DNA of 64,000 bases from Hymenobacter setariae (GCF_007713685.1 NZ_VMRJ01000006.1:124001-188000); one strand, 5' to 3'. Positions 17,095-26,093 are shown, counted from the stretch's first letter. Numbers and translations are program-made. Notes: generated by a model from the sequence alone, not told the origin.

Positions 17095-17925
17095 ATGTAC
17101 GCCGCCCGCCCCGCTCAGCCCGACCGCATCACCAGCCTGCACAATCCACGCATCAAGGAAGTACTGCGCCTGCAAGACAAAGCCGCCGAGCGCCGCCGCC
17201 AGGGCATAACCTTAGTAGAAGGCTACCGCGAGCTAACCAATGCCCGCCAAGCTGGCTGGCAGGTAGCCACGCTGTTTGTGTGCGAAGAGCTAGCCGGCCC
17301 GGACCTGAGCCAGCAACTCGCCGAGCCCGCCCGCCTCGTGCCACGGCCCTACGAGTACCTACCCGTGAGTGCAGCTGTCTTTGCCAAGCTAGCTGTGCGC
17401 GAGCGCTCCGATGGCGTGCTGGCCTTGCTGCGCACCCCCCGCCGCACCCTAGCCGACTTAGTGCTACCCGAAAACCCGCTGGTGCTTGTACTCGAAGCCG
17501 TGGAGAAGCCCGGCAACCTAGGGGCCATCCTGCGCACTGCCGACGCCGCGCCCGCCCACGCCGTGCTGGTCGGCGACCCGCGCACCGACCTCTATAACCC
17601 CAACGTCATCCGGGCTAGCCTAGGGGGCATTTTTACGGTGCCCACCGTGGCTGCGCCGATGGTTGAAATCTTAGCTTTCTTGCGCGAAAAAAGCATCCGC
17701 ACCTTTGCCGCAGCCCTCGCCGACGACGCTAAGAGCTACACTGCCACCAACTTCAGCGGCCCCACGGCGCTGGTGCTCGGCACCGAGGCCGACGGCCTCA
17801 CGCCCGCTACCCGCCAGGCCTGCGATGAAACCGTTATCATCCCTATGCGCGGCGTGCTCGACTCGCTCAACGTGAGCGTGGCCGCCGCTGTGCTCACTTT
17901 TGAGGCCGTGCGCCAGCGCGGGTAA
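17095..17925 (+). CDS. TrmH/SpoU family RNA 2'-O-methyltransferase
   Basis: 276 residues. The N-terminal substrate-binding domain (LHNPRIKEVLRLQDKAAERR) is of the RlmB/TsnR type. The SPOUT knot carries the three motifs: NLGAILRTADA (motif 1, about residues 140-150), VLGTEADGLT (motif 2) and IPMRGVLDSLNVSVAAAV (motif 3). It transfers methyl from SAM to a ribose 2'-OH in rRNA or tRNA; the exact nucleotide cannot be read from sequence. The start is chosen at 17095 because the family fold begins here and a promoter box lies immediately upstream. It is divergent from the histidine kinase gene. Confidence 0.92.
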   Translation: MYAARPAQPDRITSLHNPRIKEVLRLQDKAAERRRQGITLVEGYRELTNARQAGWQVATLFVCEELAGPDLSQQLAEPARLVPRPYEYLPVSAAVFAKLAVRERSDGVLALLRTPRRTLADLVLPENPLVLVLEAVEKPGNLGAILRTADAAPAHAVLVGDPRTDLYNPNVIRASLGGIFTVPTVAAPMVEILAFLREKSIRTFAAALADDAKSYTATNFSGPTALVLGTEADGLTPATRQACDETVIIPMRGVLDSLNVSVAAAVLTFEAVRQRG

Positions 17926-17944
17926 TACGCTAGCGGAAACTAAA

Positions 17945-18550
17945 TCAAACGTCCGAGCTCTTACCTAGCTGCGCCCGAATACGGCTGAGCGACGGCCCTT
18001 TAATGCCCAGATAAGACGCAATGTGTCCTAGCGATACTCGGTTGGTAACGCCCGGAAGCTGCTCAAGCAGCGTGAGATACCGCTGTTCGGCCGACTGAAA
18101 TAATAAACCCTCAGCCTTGCTTTGCTGGAAAACTAAATACTGCTCGGCCAGCCGCCGTCCAAACCGCTCCCAGCCATGCGAGAGCCCATAGAGGCGGTGC
18201 AGCTGGTCGGTCGTAATCACTAGCAGCTCCGCATCTTCTAGGGCGGCAATGTAGTAGGGGCAGACCTCGCCGGTGAGCAGGCTCTTGAGTGAGGTCAGAA
18301 ATAGCCTTTCTGGTATGAAGGCCATGTTATGCTCTTCGGAAGTAACTGGGTCTACGTAATAAACCCGAAAAAGCCCGCTCACGATAAAGCCAACGTGTCG
18401 GCACACCGAATTCCGGAAATTGAAAAATTCGTTTTTCGCAATGCTACGCAGCGTCCAGGCTCCCTCGGCGAGGCGCAAATCGTCTTCGGAGAGACCAGCA
18501 AACGCTTGCAGGTTTTGGGCAAGTAGCGAATGAGCAGAATTGGGTAGCAT
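17945..18550 (-). CDS. Crp/Fnr family transcriptional regulator
   Basis: 201 residues from ATG 18550 (an in-frame ATG at 18574 is also possible). Residues 15-125 form the cyclic-nucleotide-binding-like beta roll. The Arg-Ser phosphate cassette of cAMP binders is not obvious, as in many Bacteroidota paralogues. Residues 140-195 contain a short winged HTH with RVSLGHIASYLGIKGPSLSR as recognition region. It is divergently oriented from the 18718 membrane protein, with a 167 bp shared promoter region, so that gene is the likely target. Confidence 0.88.
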   Translation of the reverse strand: MLPNSAHSLLAQNLQAFAGLSEDDLRLAEGAWTLRSIAKNEFFNFRNSVCRHVGFIVSGLFRVYYVDPVTSEEHNMAFIPERLFLTSLKSLLTGEVCPYYIAALEDAELLVITTDQLHRLYGLSHGWERFGRRLAEQYLVFQQSKAEGLLFQSAEQRYLTLLEQLPGVTNRVSLGHIASYLGIKGPSLSRIRAQLGKSSDV

Positions 18551-18675
18551 AGACAACTGAGGAGAGGGCCACAACGTGGCTATAACCAGCGAAGGGCTTG
18601 AAAGTCAACCGGCACTATTTCTAGCAAGCCGAATGCTTTTTAACCTAGGTAAAAAAGTGGCTTAGCACGCGCCGG

Positions 18676-18683
18676 GACCTTTG
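18676..18683 (+). promoter_or_regulatory. -7 box GACCTTTG of the DUF308-like gene
   Basis: Near-consensus box 34 bp before the ATG at 18718, inside the region shared with the divergent Crp/Fnr gene, where that regulator would be expected to bind. Confidence 0.45.
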
Positions 18684-18717
18684 TGCTATCATCAATCACT
18701 GCACAAATCCCCTTCTC

Positions 18718-19284
18718 ATGCAAGCCTCCACCAATCCTTTTCGCGTGGCAACTAATGCGCATGCCTTGCGCACGCTGTATTTCGTGCGCGCCGCGTTTTC
18801 CCTTATTTGGGTAAGCCTGCTACTTGTTTTTGTTAAATCGTCGCCCACCATCACCGGCTTCCTATTACTGCTTTATCCAGCTTGGGATGTAGCTGCTACC
18901 TTCTTTGATATCCAAGCCAGTCGGGGCACGTCCTCCAAGCTGCCGCAGTACGTCAACATTGTCATTGGTGTCCTCACCACAGTTGCCGTGGGCGTTGCCC
19001 TCAAGCAGAATGTGCCCACCGTACTTCTCGTTTTTGGGACCTGGGCCATCATCACCGGCCTCATTCAGCTCACGCTTGGCCTAGGTCGGCGGCGCACCCT
19101 CGGCGGCCAATGGCCGATGATACTGAGCGGTGGGCAATCAGTTATCGCGGGGGTGTCCTTCATTGCTATGGCCCATTCGCCTACCATAGGCATTCTAAAT
19201 CTGGCTGGTTATTCCGCTTTTGGGGCGCTTTACTTTCTGCTGGCGGCCTTTCGCCTAGGTAAGGCGCAAGCCATCCAGCAATAG
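18718..19284 (+). CDS. DUF308-like multi-pass membrane protein
   Basis: 188 residues with about six hydrophobic spans, in pairs typical of the DUF308/HdeD fold: ALRTLYFVRAAFSLIWVSLL, TGFLLLLYPAWDVAATFF, VNIVIGVLTTVAVGVALK, LLVFGTWAIITGLIQLTLG, MILSGGQSVIAGVSFIAM and AFGALYFLLAAFRLG. E. coli HdeD acts in acid resistance, but most relatives are uncharacterised. It is divergent from a Crp/Fnr regulator that probably controls it. Confidence 0.75.
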   Translation: MQASTNPFRVATNAHALRTLYFVRAAFSLIWVSLLLVFVKSSPTITGFLLLLYPAWDVAATFFDIQASRGTSSKLPQYVNIVIGVLTTVAVGVALKQNVPTVLLVFGTWAIITGLIQLTLGLGRRRTLGGQWPMILSGGQSVIAGVSFIAMAHSPTIGILNLAGYSAFGALYFLLAAFRLGKAQAIQQ

Positions 19285-19312
19285 AAAGGCTATTGAGAGA
19301 CTAACTGTAGCT

Positions 19313-19338
19313 CCGGCGTCAGCACTTCCTGACGCCGA
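19313..19338. terminator. Hairpin between convergent genes
   Basis: CGGCGTCAG and CTGACGCCG pair over a short loop, between the ends of the 18718 gene and the 19347 gene. There is no clear T-run, so the terminator role is only probable. Confidence 0.4.
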
Positions 19339-19346
19339 AGCAGCAG

Positions 19347-19856
19347 TTAGTAGACTGTAATTCCAAACCCCAGTTCTTTGGCGAGCTGGCGCGTTTGTTC
19401 GGTTTGCTCGTCGGCTACCACGCTCAGCGCATGCGAGTCGCTATCCAGCGTCAGTAGCACCAAGGCTAGCCCTAGGGGCTCCAACGCATCTTGTAAAGCA
19501 TCGAGCGCTTCGGGGCCAGTAATAGCGCGGCGAGCGAACGAAGGCTCTGCAAGTCGCTCGGTGCGGCCTTGCTGCGTTAGAGTCTCGTTGAGGCCATAGG
19601 TGAGGTCATCCACTGAGTCTTTCCAATCAGCTTCCCACAGCAATTCCTCACTCAGCAGCGCATCAATCAGGGCTACGTCGCGCAGTTCCTGCGCGGGTAG
19701 CTTGGTTTCGATGCCTCGCTCAGCCAACTCCTCGGCATACTCAGCTTGGTACGCAGCAGGGTCTTGTAGCACTAAGGTCAGCCGCTGGGTTAATCGTTGG
19801 GTAGCGTCCGCGTCCGCGAGGCTAAAAAGCTGAATGAAGGCAGTCAAAGAATCCAT
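19347..19856 (-). CDS. Uncharacterised acidic protein, DUF6630-like
   Basis: 169 residues, acidic and Leu-rich, with no signal peptide or membrane segment. Helical N-terminus (SLTAFIQLFSLADADATQRL), then LLSEELLWEADWKDSVDDLTYGLNETL, and a C-terminal alpha/beta part (LGLALVLLTLDSDSHALSVV). The pattern recalls DUF6630-type proteins, but I am not sure. It stands alone between a convergent gene and a hairpin preceding typA. Confidence 0.65.
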   Translation of the reverse strand: MDSLTAFIQLFSLADADATQRLTQRLTLVLQDPAAYQAEYAEELAERGIETKLPAQELRDVALIDALLSEELLWEADWKDSVDDLTYGLNETLTQQGRTERLAEPSFARRAITGPEALDALQDALEPLGLALVLLTLDSDSHALSVVADEQTEQTRQLAKELGFGITVY

Positions 19857-19888
19857 AAGAGTAAATAACTAGTAATGCTGTAAAATAA

Positions 19889-19918
19889 AGAAAGGCTGCC
19901 CGAGAGCAGCCTTGCTTT
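19889..19918 (-). terminator. Rho-independent terminator downstream of typA
   Basis: On the minus strand GGCTGC-tctcgg-GCAGCC is followed by TTTCTTTATTTTA. It lies 69 bp beyond the typA stop, after a dispersed repeat. Confidence 0.7.
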
Positions 19919-19923
19919 ATCTC

Positions 19924-19986
19924 TCGCGAAGTCAGCCTGCATAGCAGGCGGATTCGCGAAACTTATTTAATCCGCGAAATCTGCGG
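19924..19986. repeat. Dispersed palindromic repeat (TCCGCGAAATCTGCGG family)
   Basis: Contains nested palindromes (TCGCGAAGTCAGCCTGC / GCAGGCGGATTCGCGA) followed by AATCCGCGAAATCTGCGG. It shares words with 26760-26815 and 26936-27003, where the order is GTCAGCCTGC ... GCGAAATCCGTTTA ... ATCTGCGATTA. Confidence 0.6.
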
Positions 19987-21798
19987 TTAGTCAGCCGACT
20001 TGGCGTAGCGTAGGCGCTCGTTTTCGTCAAGCAGAATCTTGCGCATACGTACCGACTTCGGCGTTACTTCCAGGTACTCATCCTTCTGGATGTATTCCAT
20101 AGCCTCTTCCAGCGAGAACTGACGCTTCGGAACGATTTTGGCGTTTTCATCCGAGCCCGAAGCACGCATGTTGGTCAGCTTCTTGCCTTTCTGAATGTTG
20201 ATAGTCAAGTCGTTGGGGCGGGTATGCTCACCGATAACCTGACCAGCGTACACTTCCTCGCCTGGGTCCACGAAGAACGAACCGCGGTCCTGCATCTTGT
20301 CGATGGTGTAGGCGGTGCCGGGGCCGGTTTCGAGCGAAATCAGCGAGCCCGAGATGCGGCCCGGAATTGGGCCTTTGTGCGGCTCGTAGCTGGCAAAGCG
20401 GTGGTTCATGATGGCCTCACCAGCGGTGGCAGTTAGCACGTTGTTACGCAGGCCAATGAGGCCACGCGACGGAATGCTGAACTCCAAGTGCTGCAAGTCA
20501 CCCTTCGGCTCCATGATGGTCATTTCGCCTTTGCGCATGCTCACTAGCTCGATAACCTTACCAGCGGTTTCTTCCGGCACATCAACTACCAGCAGCTCTA
20601 CAGGCTCAAGGCGGTTGCCGTTGTCATCTTCCTTGAACAGCACCTGGGGCTGGCCCACTTGCAGCTCGTAGCCCTCGCGGCGCATCGTTTCGATGAGTAC
20701 CGACAAGTGCAGAATGCCGCGACCAAATACGAGGAAGGTGTCTTCCTTATCGGTCGTTTGCACGCGCAGGGCCAGGTTTTTCTCGGTTTCCTTGAACAGG
20801 CGGTCACGCAAGTGACGCGAGGTCACAAACTTACCTTCCTTACCAAAGAACGGCGAGTTGTTGATGGTGAACAGCATATTCATCGTCGGCTCGTCGATGC
20901 TGATGCGCTCAAGAGCTTCCGGGTTATCGGCGTCGGCCAGCGTGTCACCGATGTCGAAGCCTTCGATGCCCGATACGGCACAAATTTCGCCGCTGCTTAC
21001 CGATTCTACCTTGTTGCGGCCGAGGCCTTCAAACACGTGTAACTCGCGGATTTTTACTTTCTTGACGCTGCCATCAGCCTTCATCAGGCTCATGTTAGCG
21101 CCCTCTTTCAAGGTGCCGCGGTGTACGCGACCGATGGCGATACGACCCACGAACGACGAGTAGTCGAGCGAGGTAATCTGCATCTGGGGCGTGCCCTCGT
21201 TTATGGGCGCTGGCGGAATCGACTCAATCACCGCGTCGAGCAGCGGAATGATGTTGTCGGTTTTTACTTTCCAGTCGGTGCTCATCCAGCCTTGCTTGCT
21301 CGAGCCGTATAGGGTCACGAAATCAAGCTGGTCTTCGTTGGCACCTAGGTTGAACATGAGGTCGAAAACCTGCTCGTGTACCTCGTCGGGGCGGCAGTTT
21401 TCCTTGTCTACTTTGTTCACTACCACGATAGGCTTTAGGCCGAGGCCAAGGGCCTTGCCTAGCACGAAGCGGGTCTGAGGCATGGCGCCCTCAAAGGCGT
21501 CCACGAGCAGCAGTACACCGTCGGCCATCTTCAACACGCGCTCTACCTCGCCGCCGAAGTCGGCGTGACCAGGAGTGTCGATGATGTTGATTTTTACGCC
21601 GTTGTAGCGCACCGATACGTTTTTAGAAACGATGGTGATGCCGCGCTCGCGCTCTAGGTCGTTGTTGTCGAGGATAAGGTCGTCGAACTGCTGGTGAGCG
21701 TCGAAAATCTTAGAAGCGTGGATAATCTTATCCACCAATGTCGTCTTGCCGTGGTCAACGTGGGCAATGATGGCGATATTCCGAATGTTCTGAGTCAT
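19987..21798 (-). CDS. typA: Ribosome-associated GTPase TypA/BipA
   Basis: 603 residues from ATG 21798. The frame is open to 21840, but MTQNIRNIAIIAHVDHGKTT is the canonical TypA start and a promoter box lies just upstream. G1 AHVDHGKTT, G2 region RERGITI, G3 DTPGHADFGGEVER, G4 NKVD, G5 SSKQGW. EF-G-like domains follow, then the TypA-specific C-terminal domain. It binds ribosomes and aids 50S assembly and stress growth, especially in the cold. Monocistronic by context. Confidence 0.97.
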   Translation of the reverse strand: MTQNIRNIAIIAHVDHGKTTLVDKIIHASKIFDAHQQFDDLILDNNDLERERGITIVSKNVSVRYNGVKINIIDTPGHADFGGEVERVLKMADGVLLLVDAFEGAMPQTRFVLGKALGLGLKPIVVVNKVDKENCRPDEVHEQVFDLMFNLGANEDQLDFVTLYGSSKQGWMSTDWKVKTDNIIPLLDAVIESIPPAPINEGTPQMQITSLDYSSFVGRIAIGRVHRGTLKEGANMSLMKADGSVKKVKIRELHVFEGLGRNKVESVSSGEICAVSGIEGFDIGDTLADADNPEALERISIDEPTMNMLFTINNSPFFGKEGKFVTSRHLRDRLFKETEKNLALRVQTTDKEDTFLVFGRGILHLSVLIETMRREGYELQVGQPQVLFKEDDNGNRLEPVELLVVDVPEETAGKVIELVSMRKGEMTIMEPKGDLQHLEFSIPSRGLIGLRNNVLTATAGEAIMNHRFASYEPHKGPIPGRISGSLISLETGPGTAYTIDKMQDRGSFFVDPGEEVYAGQVIGEHTRPNDLTINIQKGKKLTNMRASGSDENAKIVPKRQFSLEEAMEYIQKDEYLEVTPKSVRMRKILLDENERLRYAKSAD

Positions 21799-21817
21799 AC
21801 GTAAGTTTTTGCGGCCG

Positions 21818-21825
21818 CAAAGGTA
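21818..21825 (-). promoter_or_regulatory. -7 box TACCTTTG of typA
   Basis: Exact Bacteroidota box on the minus strand, ending 19 bp upstream of the ATG at 21798. It rules out the longer start at 21840. Confidence 0.7.
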
Positions 21826-22002
21826 CGGATTCTCAGGCACAAATCCTGCATCCGCATAATTATCTAGTTATTACCTGGCTATAATACAGACAGTTTTTGA
21901 GTGTATAAAATTCCGATTTTTCTATTTTCGGTAAGCGCAGCGCTACATCCGAACGACTTAGTTTTCGCGTTTGTTAGCTAGTCAATTACCACCTTATTAG
22001 CT

Positions 22003-22569
22003 ATGCGCCTCTCTTTGCTTTCGTTGCTGCTAAGCTCGCTCGCCTTCACACCAGCTTGCTCGCAAACCCACACCGACCAGTCTAAAACCGTAGCGGCAGT
22101 GCCCACCGGCCCCAAAGGAGCCACTGTTACCACGGCCAAATACCCGCAGCCACAGCCCGTGACAGGCAAGCCCGGCGAGTTTTCGGTAGTAAAATCGGAT
22201 GCCGAGTGGAAGAAGCTGCTGACGCCTGCGCAGTACTACATCCTGCGCCAGGAAGGCACTGAGCCGCCATTTCACAATAAGTATTTTGATAACCACGCCG
22301 CCGGTAGCTATTACTGCGCTGCCGACCACAATCTACTATTCTCGTCGGCCACCAAGTTTGAATCAGGTACCGGCTGGCCTAGTTTCTACGCCCCGGCCAC
22401 CGATGCCAGCGTAAAAGTGAAGTCCGATAAAAGCTTTGGCATGAGCCGCGACGAAATTGTGTGCGCCAAGTGTGGCGGCCACCTAGGTCACATCTTCGAC
22501 GATGGCCCCAAGCCTACCGGCCAGCGCTACTGTATGGACTCCGACGCCATGCTGTTTGAGAAGAAATAA
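22003..22569 (+). CDS. msrB: Exported peptide-methionine (R)-S-oxide reductase, variant zinc site
   Basis: 188 residues. An N-terminal lipoprotein-like signal ends at Cys19 (FTPACSQ), so the enzyme should work in the cell envelope. MsrB core: GTGWPSFY substrate loop, CAKCGGHLGHIFDDGP zinc-side loop, and RYCMDS with the resolving/catalytic selenocysteine-equivalent Cys near residue 178. It reduces methionine-R-sulfoxide in oxidised envelope proteins. Oddity: the first zinc knuckle, normally CxxC, reads YYCAADHN, so one of four zinc ligands is Asp. A hairpin terminator follows. Confidence 0.92.
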   Translation: MRLSLLSLLLSSLAFTPACSQTHTDQSKTVAAVPTGPKGATVTTAKYPQPQPVTGKPGEFSVVKSDAEWKKLLTPAQYYILRQEGTEPPFHNKYFDNHAAGSYYCAADHNLLFSSATKFESGTGWPSFYAPATDASVKVKSDKSFGMSRDEIVCAKCGGHLGHIFDDGPKPTGQRYCMDSDAMLFEKK

Positions 22570-22597
22570 GTCCAACTCGGCGCTTCGAGTTGCGTTT

Positions 22598-22630
22598 AAA
22601 GAAGGCGGCCCACATAGGGTCGCCTTCTTT
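22598..22630 (+). terminator. Terminator after msrB
   Basis: AAAGAAGGCG pairs with CGCCTTCTTT across a 13 bp loop. It starts 29 bp after the msrB stop and ends 10 bp before the next ATG, so the following lipoprotein gene probably depends on read-through or a promoter inside it. Confidence 0.65.
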
Positions 22631-22640
22631 GTTGATAATC

Positions 22641-22994
22641 ATGTTATTCCGTTCTTATCTACGCTTGGCTTGGCTAGCTGGGCCCGCGCTATTAGCAAGT
22701 TGCACTGCCACCGAGCAAACCGCCGAAAATGCCGCGCCTCGCAGCATCCCGACTGAAGTAAACTCGGACGCTGACCGCCGCGCCATTTACCAGTCGAACG
22801 GCACCGTTAGCCGAGCTGGTGCACCCGTGCCTGATGCTACACCCAACGTGATGCGCCTGGGTGAGGAGGCATCGGACATCAACCGTACCAAGCGCCCCGA
22901 AACGATGAACACCAACGATGCCAACCTCACGACGCCCGAAACGCGCCTGCGGCGCATCGACCAGTCTATTGCCGACACCCTGCGCCGGCCTTAG
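22641..22994 (+). CDS. Small lipoprotein of unknown function
   Basis: 117 residues from ATG 22641. Basic-hydrophobic signal (FRSYLRLAWLAGPALLASC) with an excellent lipobox LASC, then a low-complexity Thr/Ala/Asn/Arg tail without recognisable domains (SIPTEVNSDADRRAIYQSNG; ETRLRRIDQSIADTLRRP). The earlier in-frame start at 22590 is inside the terminator hairpin and is rejected. Probably a lineage-specific envelope protein. Confidence 0.7.
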   Translation: MLFRSYLRLAWLAGPALLASCTATEQTAENAAPRSIPTEVNSDADRRAIYQSNGTVSRAGAPVPDATPNVMRLGEEASDINRTKRPETMNTNDANLTTPETRLRRIDQSIADTLRRP

Positions 22995-23008
22995 TGCCTA
23001 AACAAACC

Positions 23009-23072
23009 AATGCTGGCTACCTAGGCGCTTAGATTTCCCACTGCGGAGCCGAGCGCCTAGATGGCCAGCATT
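23009..23072. terminator. Long hairpin between convergent genes
   Basis: AATGCTGGC-t-ACCTAGGCGCT pairs with AGCGCCTAG-a-TGGCCAGCATT around a ~22 bp centre. It lies between the 3' ends of the 22641 and 23098 genes and can serve both strands. Confidence 0.6.
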
Positions 23073-23097
23073 GATTTATACCGGCCTAGAACTTAGA

Positions 23098-23799
23098 CTA
23101 TACGTTGTCTATGGCCACGCCATCGTTAGCCGTGGCGGTTGGCGTGCTGAGGTCGGAAGCGCCTTCTGCCACTACGGTATCGGCGGCAGCGCGCTTGGAG
23201 CGGCCGGAACTGCGGCTAGTGCTGGCAGCAGGGGCGGCGCTAGCGGCCGGCTTGCGAGTGGCCGCAGTAGCGGCGGGGCGGCTGCGTTTGTTGGCAGCCG
23301 GTACTTCTTTGGGCTCGGGGGCAGTTTTGCTCGTGGCGGTTGCCTTCTTAGTGCTGCTTTTGGGGGCTTTGCTATCGGTTGGCTCTGCTGCGCCAGCATC
23401 ATTGGTGCTGGGGGCGGGGAAGCTAAGGTCGGTGCTGCGGCCCGGCGCCACGGAGTCGTAGTGCCGCACTATGGTGTGCAAAGCTTGCTCAAACATGCGC
23501 TCGGTGTCCACGTCGAGGCGGCGCGTGGCTTCCTTCACTACCTCTTTCAGCTTGGCCTTTGTTTCTTTGCGGATGCGAGCGACCATTTCACTCATGCGCG
23601 CATCTAGTTCTTTCTGCAGCTGCTTGGCCGCCGCTTTAAGCGTCTCTTTCTGGTTAGCCTTCTTCTCGGTCCGGCTATCGGTAATGGTTTGGCTGGCGCG
23701 GCGGCTGGCCTTGTCGGCCTTGCGCTGGGCTTTTTCCTGCGGTGTGCGCTTGGGAGAGGCTACTGCGTCAGCAGCTTCGGAGTTAGTTTTTTTTGCCAT
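23098..23799 (-). CDS. Lys/Ala-rich coiled-coil protein, histone H1-like tail
   Basis: 233 residues. Residues 15-95 are a highly charged predicted coiled coil (TLKAAAKQLQKELDARMSEM, ETKAKLKEVVKEATRRLD). Residues 130-233 are a low-complexity Ala/Lys/Ser/Thr/Pro tail (KAPKSSTKKATATSKTAPEP) like bacterial H1/Hc1-type DNA-binding tails. No enzyme motif. Nucleoid association is a guess from composition. The long plus-strand frames over it are composition shadows. Confidence 0.7.
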   Translation of the reverse strand: MAKKTNSEAADAVASPKRTPQEKAQRKADKASRRASQTITDSRTEKKANQKETLKAAAKQLQKELDARMSEMVARIRKETKAKLKEVVKEATRRLDVDTERMFEQALHTIVRHYDSVAPGRSTDLSFPAPSTNDAGAAEPTDSKAPKSSTKKATATSKTAPEPKEVPAANKRSRPAATAATRKPAASAAPAASTSRSSGRSKRAAADTVVAEGASDLSTPTATANDGVAIDNV

Positions 23800-24050
23800 G
23801 GGTAAAGGTGAAATGGGAAAATAAACGCGGTGAAAGTTGACTCAAATTGACACCCCACGCCCCATGCAAATAGTTGATTTGCAAACGGCGCCGGTGGTTA
23901 AGTTGTTAGCTGCTACGCTCTTCGCCCTAGGTGGTTTTTTACTTGAAATAATTTTCGCAGCGAGTATACTTAATTATCGTCAGCAGTGCTAATTAAACTG
24001 CGCACTAAGTAATACGGCGCTTCGCTCAAGAAGTACTACAGTTGTTTACA

Positions 24051-26093
24051 ATGAACTCATTGCCAGAACGCTATACGGTTACCGCGGCCCTGCCTTATGC
24101 CAATGGCCCGGTGCATATCGGCCACCTAGCCGGTGTTTACTTACCGGCCGACATCTACGTGCGGTACTTACGCGCCCAAAACCGTGACGTAAAATTTATC
24201 TGCGGCTCCGACGAGCACGGAGTTCCCATTACTATTCGAGCTCAGAAAGAAGGCGTTACGCCACAGCAAATTGTCGATAAATACCACAAGATTATTGGCG
24301 ATTCCTTCCGCGAGTTCAACGTGTCGTTCGACGTGTATTCGCGCACGTCTTCCAAGACTCACGCCGAGGTTTCGAGTGAATTTTTTAAGAAGCTGTACGA
24401 GGAAGGCAAATTCATTGAGCAAACCACGCAGCAACTCTACGATGAGCAAGCCGGCCAATTCTTGGCCGACCGCTACGTGGTAGGTACCTGCCCCAATTGC
24501 GGCAACGAAAATGCCTATGGTGACCAGTGCGAGCGTTGTGGCACGTCGCTCAGCCCTACGGAGCTAATTAATCCGCGCTCGATGCTGAGCGGCAACACGC
24601 CTGTGTTGCGCGACACCAAGCACTGGTTTCTACCCCTCGACCAATACGAGCCCTGGCTGCGCGAATGGATAATCGAGGGCCACAAAAACGATTGGAAAAC
24701 CAACGTGTACGGCCAGTGCAAATCGTGGATTGACCAGGGCCTGCACCCCCGCGCCGTAACCCGCGACCTCGATTGGGGCGTGCCCGTGCCAGTGCCCGGC
24801 GCCGAAGGCAAGGTGCTGTACGTGTGGTTTGATGCGCCCATTGGCTACATCTCGGCCACCAAGGAAGGCTTCCCCGACGAGTGGCAGAAATACTGGCAGG
24901 ACCCCGGTACCAAGCTGGTGCACTTCATCGGCAAGGATAATATCGTATTCCACTGCATTATTTTCCCGGTAATGCTGCAAGCGCACGGCGATTATATTCT
25001 GCCAGATAACGTGCCCGCCAATGAATTTTTGAACCTAGAAGGCGACAAAATCAGCACCTCGCGCAACTGGGCGGTGTGGCTGCACGAGTATTTGCAAGAT
25101 TTCCCTGGCCAAGCCGACGTGCTGCGCTACGTGCTCTGCGCCAATGCGCCCGAAACCAAGGACAACGACTTCACCTGGAAAGACTTTCAGGCGCGTAACA
25201 ACAACGAGCTGGTTGCTACCCTAGGCAACTTTGTGAACCGTGCCGCCGTGCTCACGCAGAAGTTCTTCGAAGGCAAGGTGCCTGAGCGCGGCGAGCTAAT
25301 CGAGATTGACGAAGAGGTTTTCCGACAAGTAGATGAGTTTCCGACGCGGGTAGGAGAGCTAATCGAAAACTACCGCTTTCGCGACGCGCTGGCCGAAGTG
25401 ATGAACCTAGCCCGCGTCGGCAATAAGTACCTGGCCGAAACCGAGCCCTGGAAGCTCATCAAAACCGATGCGGCGCGCACCGGCACTGTACTGCACGTGG
25501 CCCTGCAAGTGGCCGCCGCGCTAGTGCCGTTGCTCACGCCTTTCCTACCTGAATCGGCCGAGAAGTTGGCAAAAATGTTGAACTTCCAGCCTGGGGATTG
25601 GCAGAGCGCGACCCGCGCCGAGCAGTTGCCCGCTGGCCACCAGCTGCAGGAACCGGCGTTGCTATTCGCTAAAATCGACGACGCGGTGGTGAATGCCCAG
25701 GTGCAGAAACTCCTCGATACCAAACAAGCCAACGCACTAGCTAACGCACCCGTCACGGCGGCAAAAGAGAACGTAAGCTTTGAGGAGTTTGGCAAGATGG
25801 ACCTGCGTGTGGGTACCATTATCGCCGCCGAGAAAGTAGCCAAAACCAAGAAGCTACTCAAGCTGACCATTGATACGGGCCTCGACCAGCGCACCATTGT
25901 GAGCGGCATCGCCGAGTCGTTTATTCCGGAAGCACTAATTGGGCAGCAGGCGATGGTACTGTTGAATTTGGCGCCCCGTGAAATAAAAGGTATTCAAAGC
26001 CAAGGCATGCTGTTGCTGGCCGAAAACGCCGATGGCAGCTTGGCCCTGATGCAGCCTGGTGCCGCCGTGCGCAACGGTAGCAGCATCTTATAG
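24051..26093 (+). CDS. metG: Methionyl-tRNA synthetase with C-terminal tRNA-binding domain
   Basis: 680 residues from ATG 24051 (a TTG 9 bp earlier is unlikely). Class I signature HIGH in GPVHIGHLAG. Zinc knuckles CPNCGNENAYGDQCERCG. KMSKS loop present as KISTS (GDKISTSRNW), a common MetRS variant. Anticodon-binding helical bundle with NFVNRAAVLT. C-terminal EMAP-II/Trbp111-like domain from about residue 575 (FGKMDLRVGTIIAAEKVAKT), which gives dimerisation and tRNA affinity. It charges tRNA-Met. Monocistronic, ending at a perfect hairpin terminator. Confidence 0.98.
   Translation: MNSLPERYTVTAALPYANGPVHIGHLAGVYLPADIYVRYLRAQNRDVKFICGSDEHGVPITIRAQKEGVTPQQIVDKYHKIIGDSFREFNVSFDVYSRTSSKTHAEVSSEFFKKLYEEGKFIEQTTQQLYDEQAGQFLADRYVVGTCPNCGNENAYGDQCERCGTSLSPTELINPRSMLSGNTPVLRDTKHWFLPLDQYEPWLREWIIEGHKNDWKTNVYGQCKSWIDQGLHPRAVTRDLDWGVPVPVPGAEGKVLYVWFDAPIGYISATKEGFPDEWQKYWQDPGTKLVHFIGKDNIVFHCIIFPVMLQAHGDYILPDNVPANEFLNLEGDKISTSRNWAVWLHEYLQDFPGQADVLRYVLCANAPETKDNDFTWKDFQARNNNELVATLGNFVNRAAVLTQKFFEGKVPERGELIEIDEEVFRQVDEFPTRVGELIENYRFRDALAEVMNLARVGNKYLAETEPWKLIKTDAARTGTVLHVALQVAAALVPLLTPFLPESAEKLAKMLNFQPGDWQSATRAEQLPAGHQLQEPALLFAKIDDAVVNAQVQKLLDTKQANALANAPVTAAKENVSFEEFGKMDLRVGTIIAAEKVAKTKKLLKLTIDTGLDQRTIVSGIAESFIPEALIGQQAMVLLNLAPREIKGIQSQGMLLLAENADGSLALMQPGAAVRNGSSIL

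Noticed and set aside
16936..17175. Long N-terminal extension of the histidine kinase
   Set aside because: It would cross the promoter and start of the divergent TrmH gene and has no family-like sequence before the first membrane helix.
23071..23607. 178-codon plus-strand frame rich in Gly/Ala/Ser
   Set aside because: It is the reverse strand of the Lys/Ala-rich 23098 gene; low complexity and no start context.
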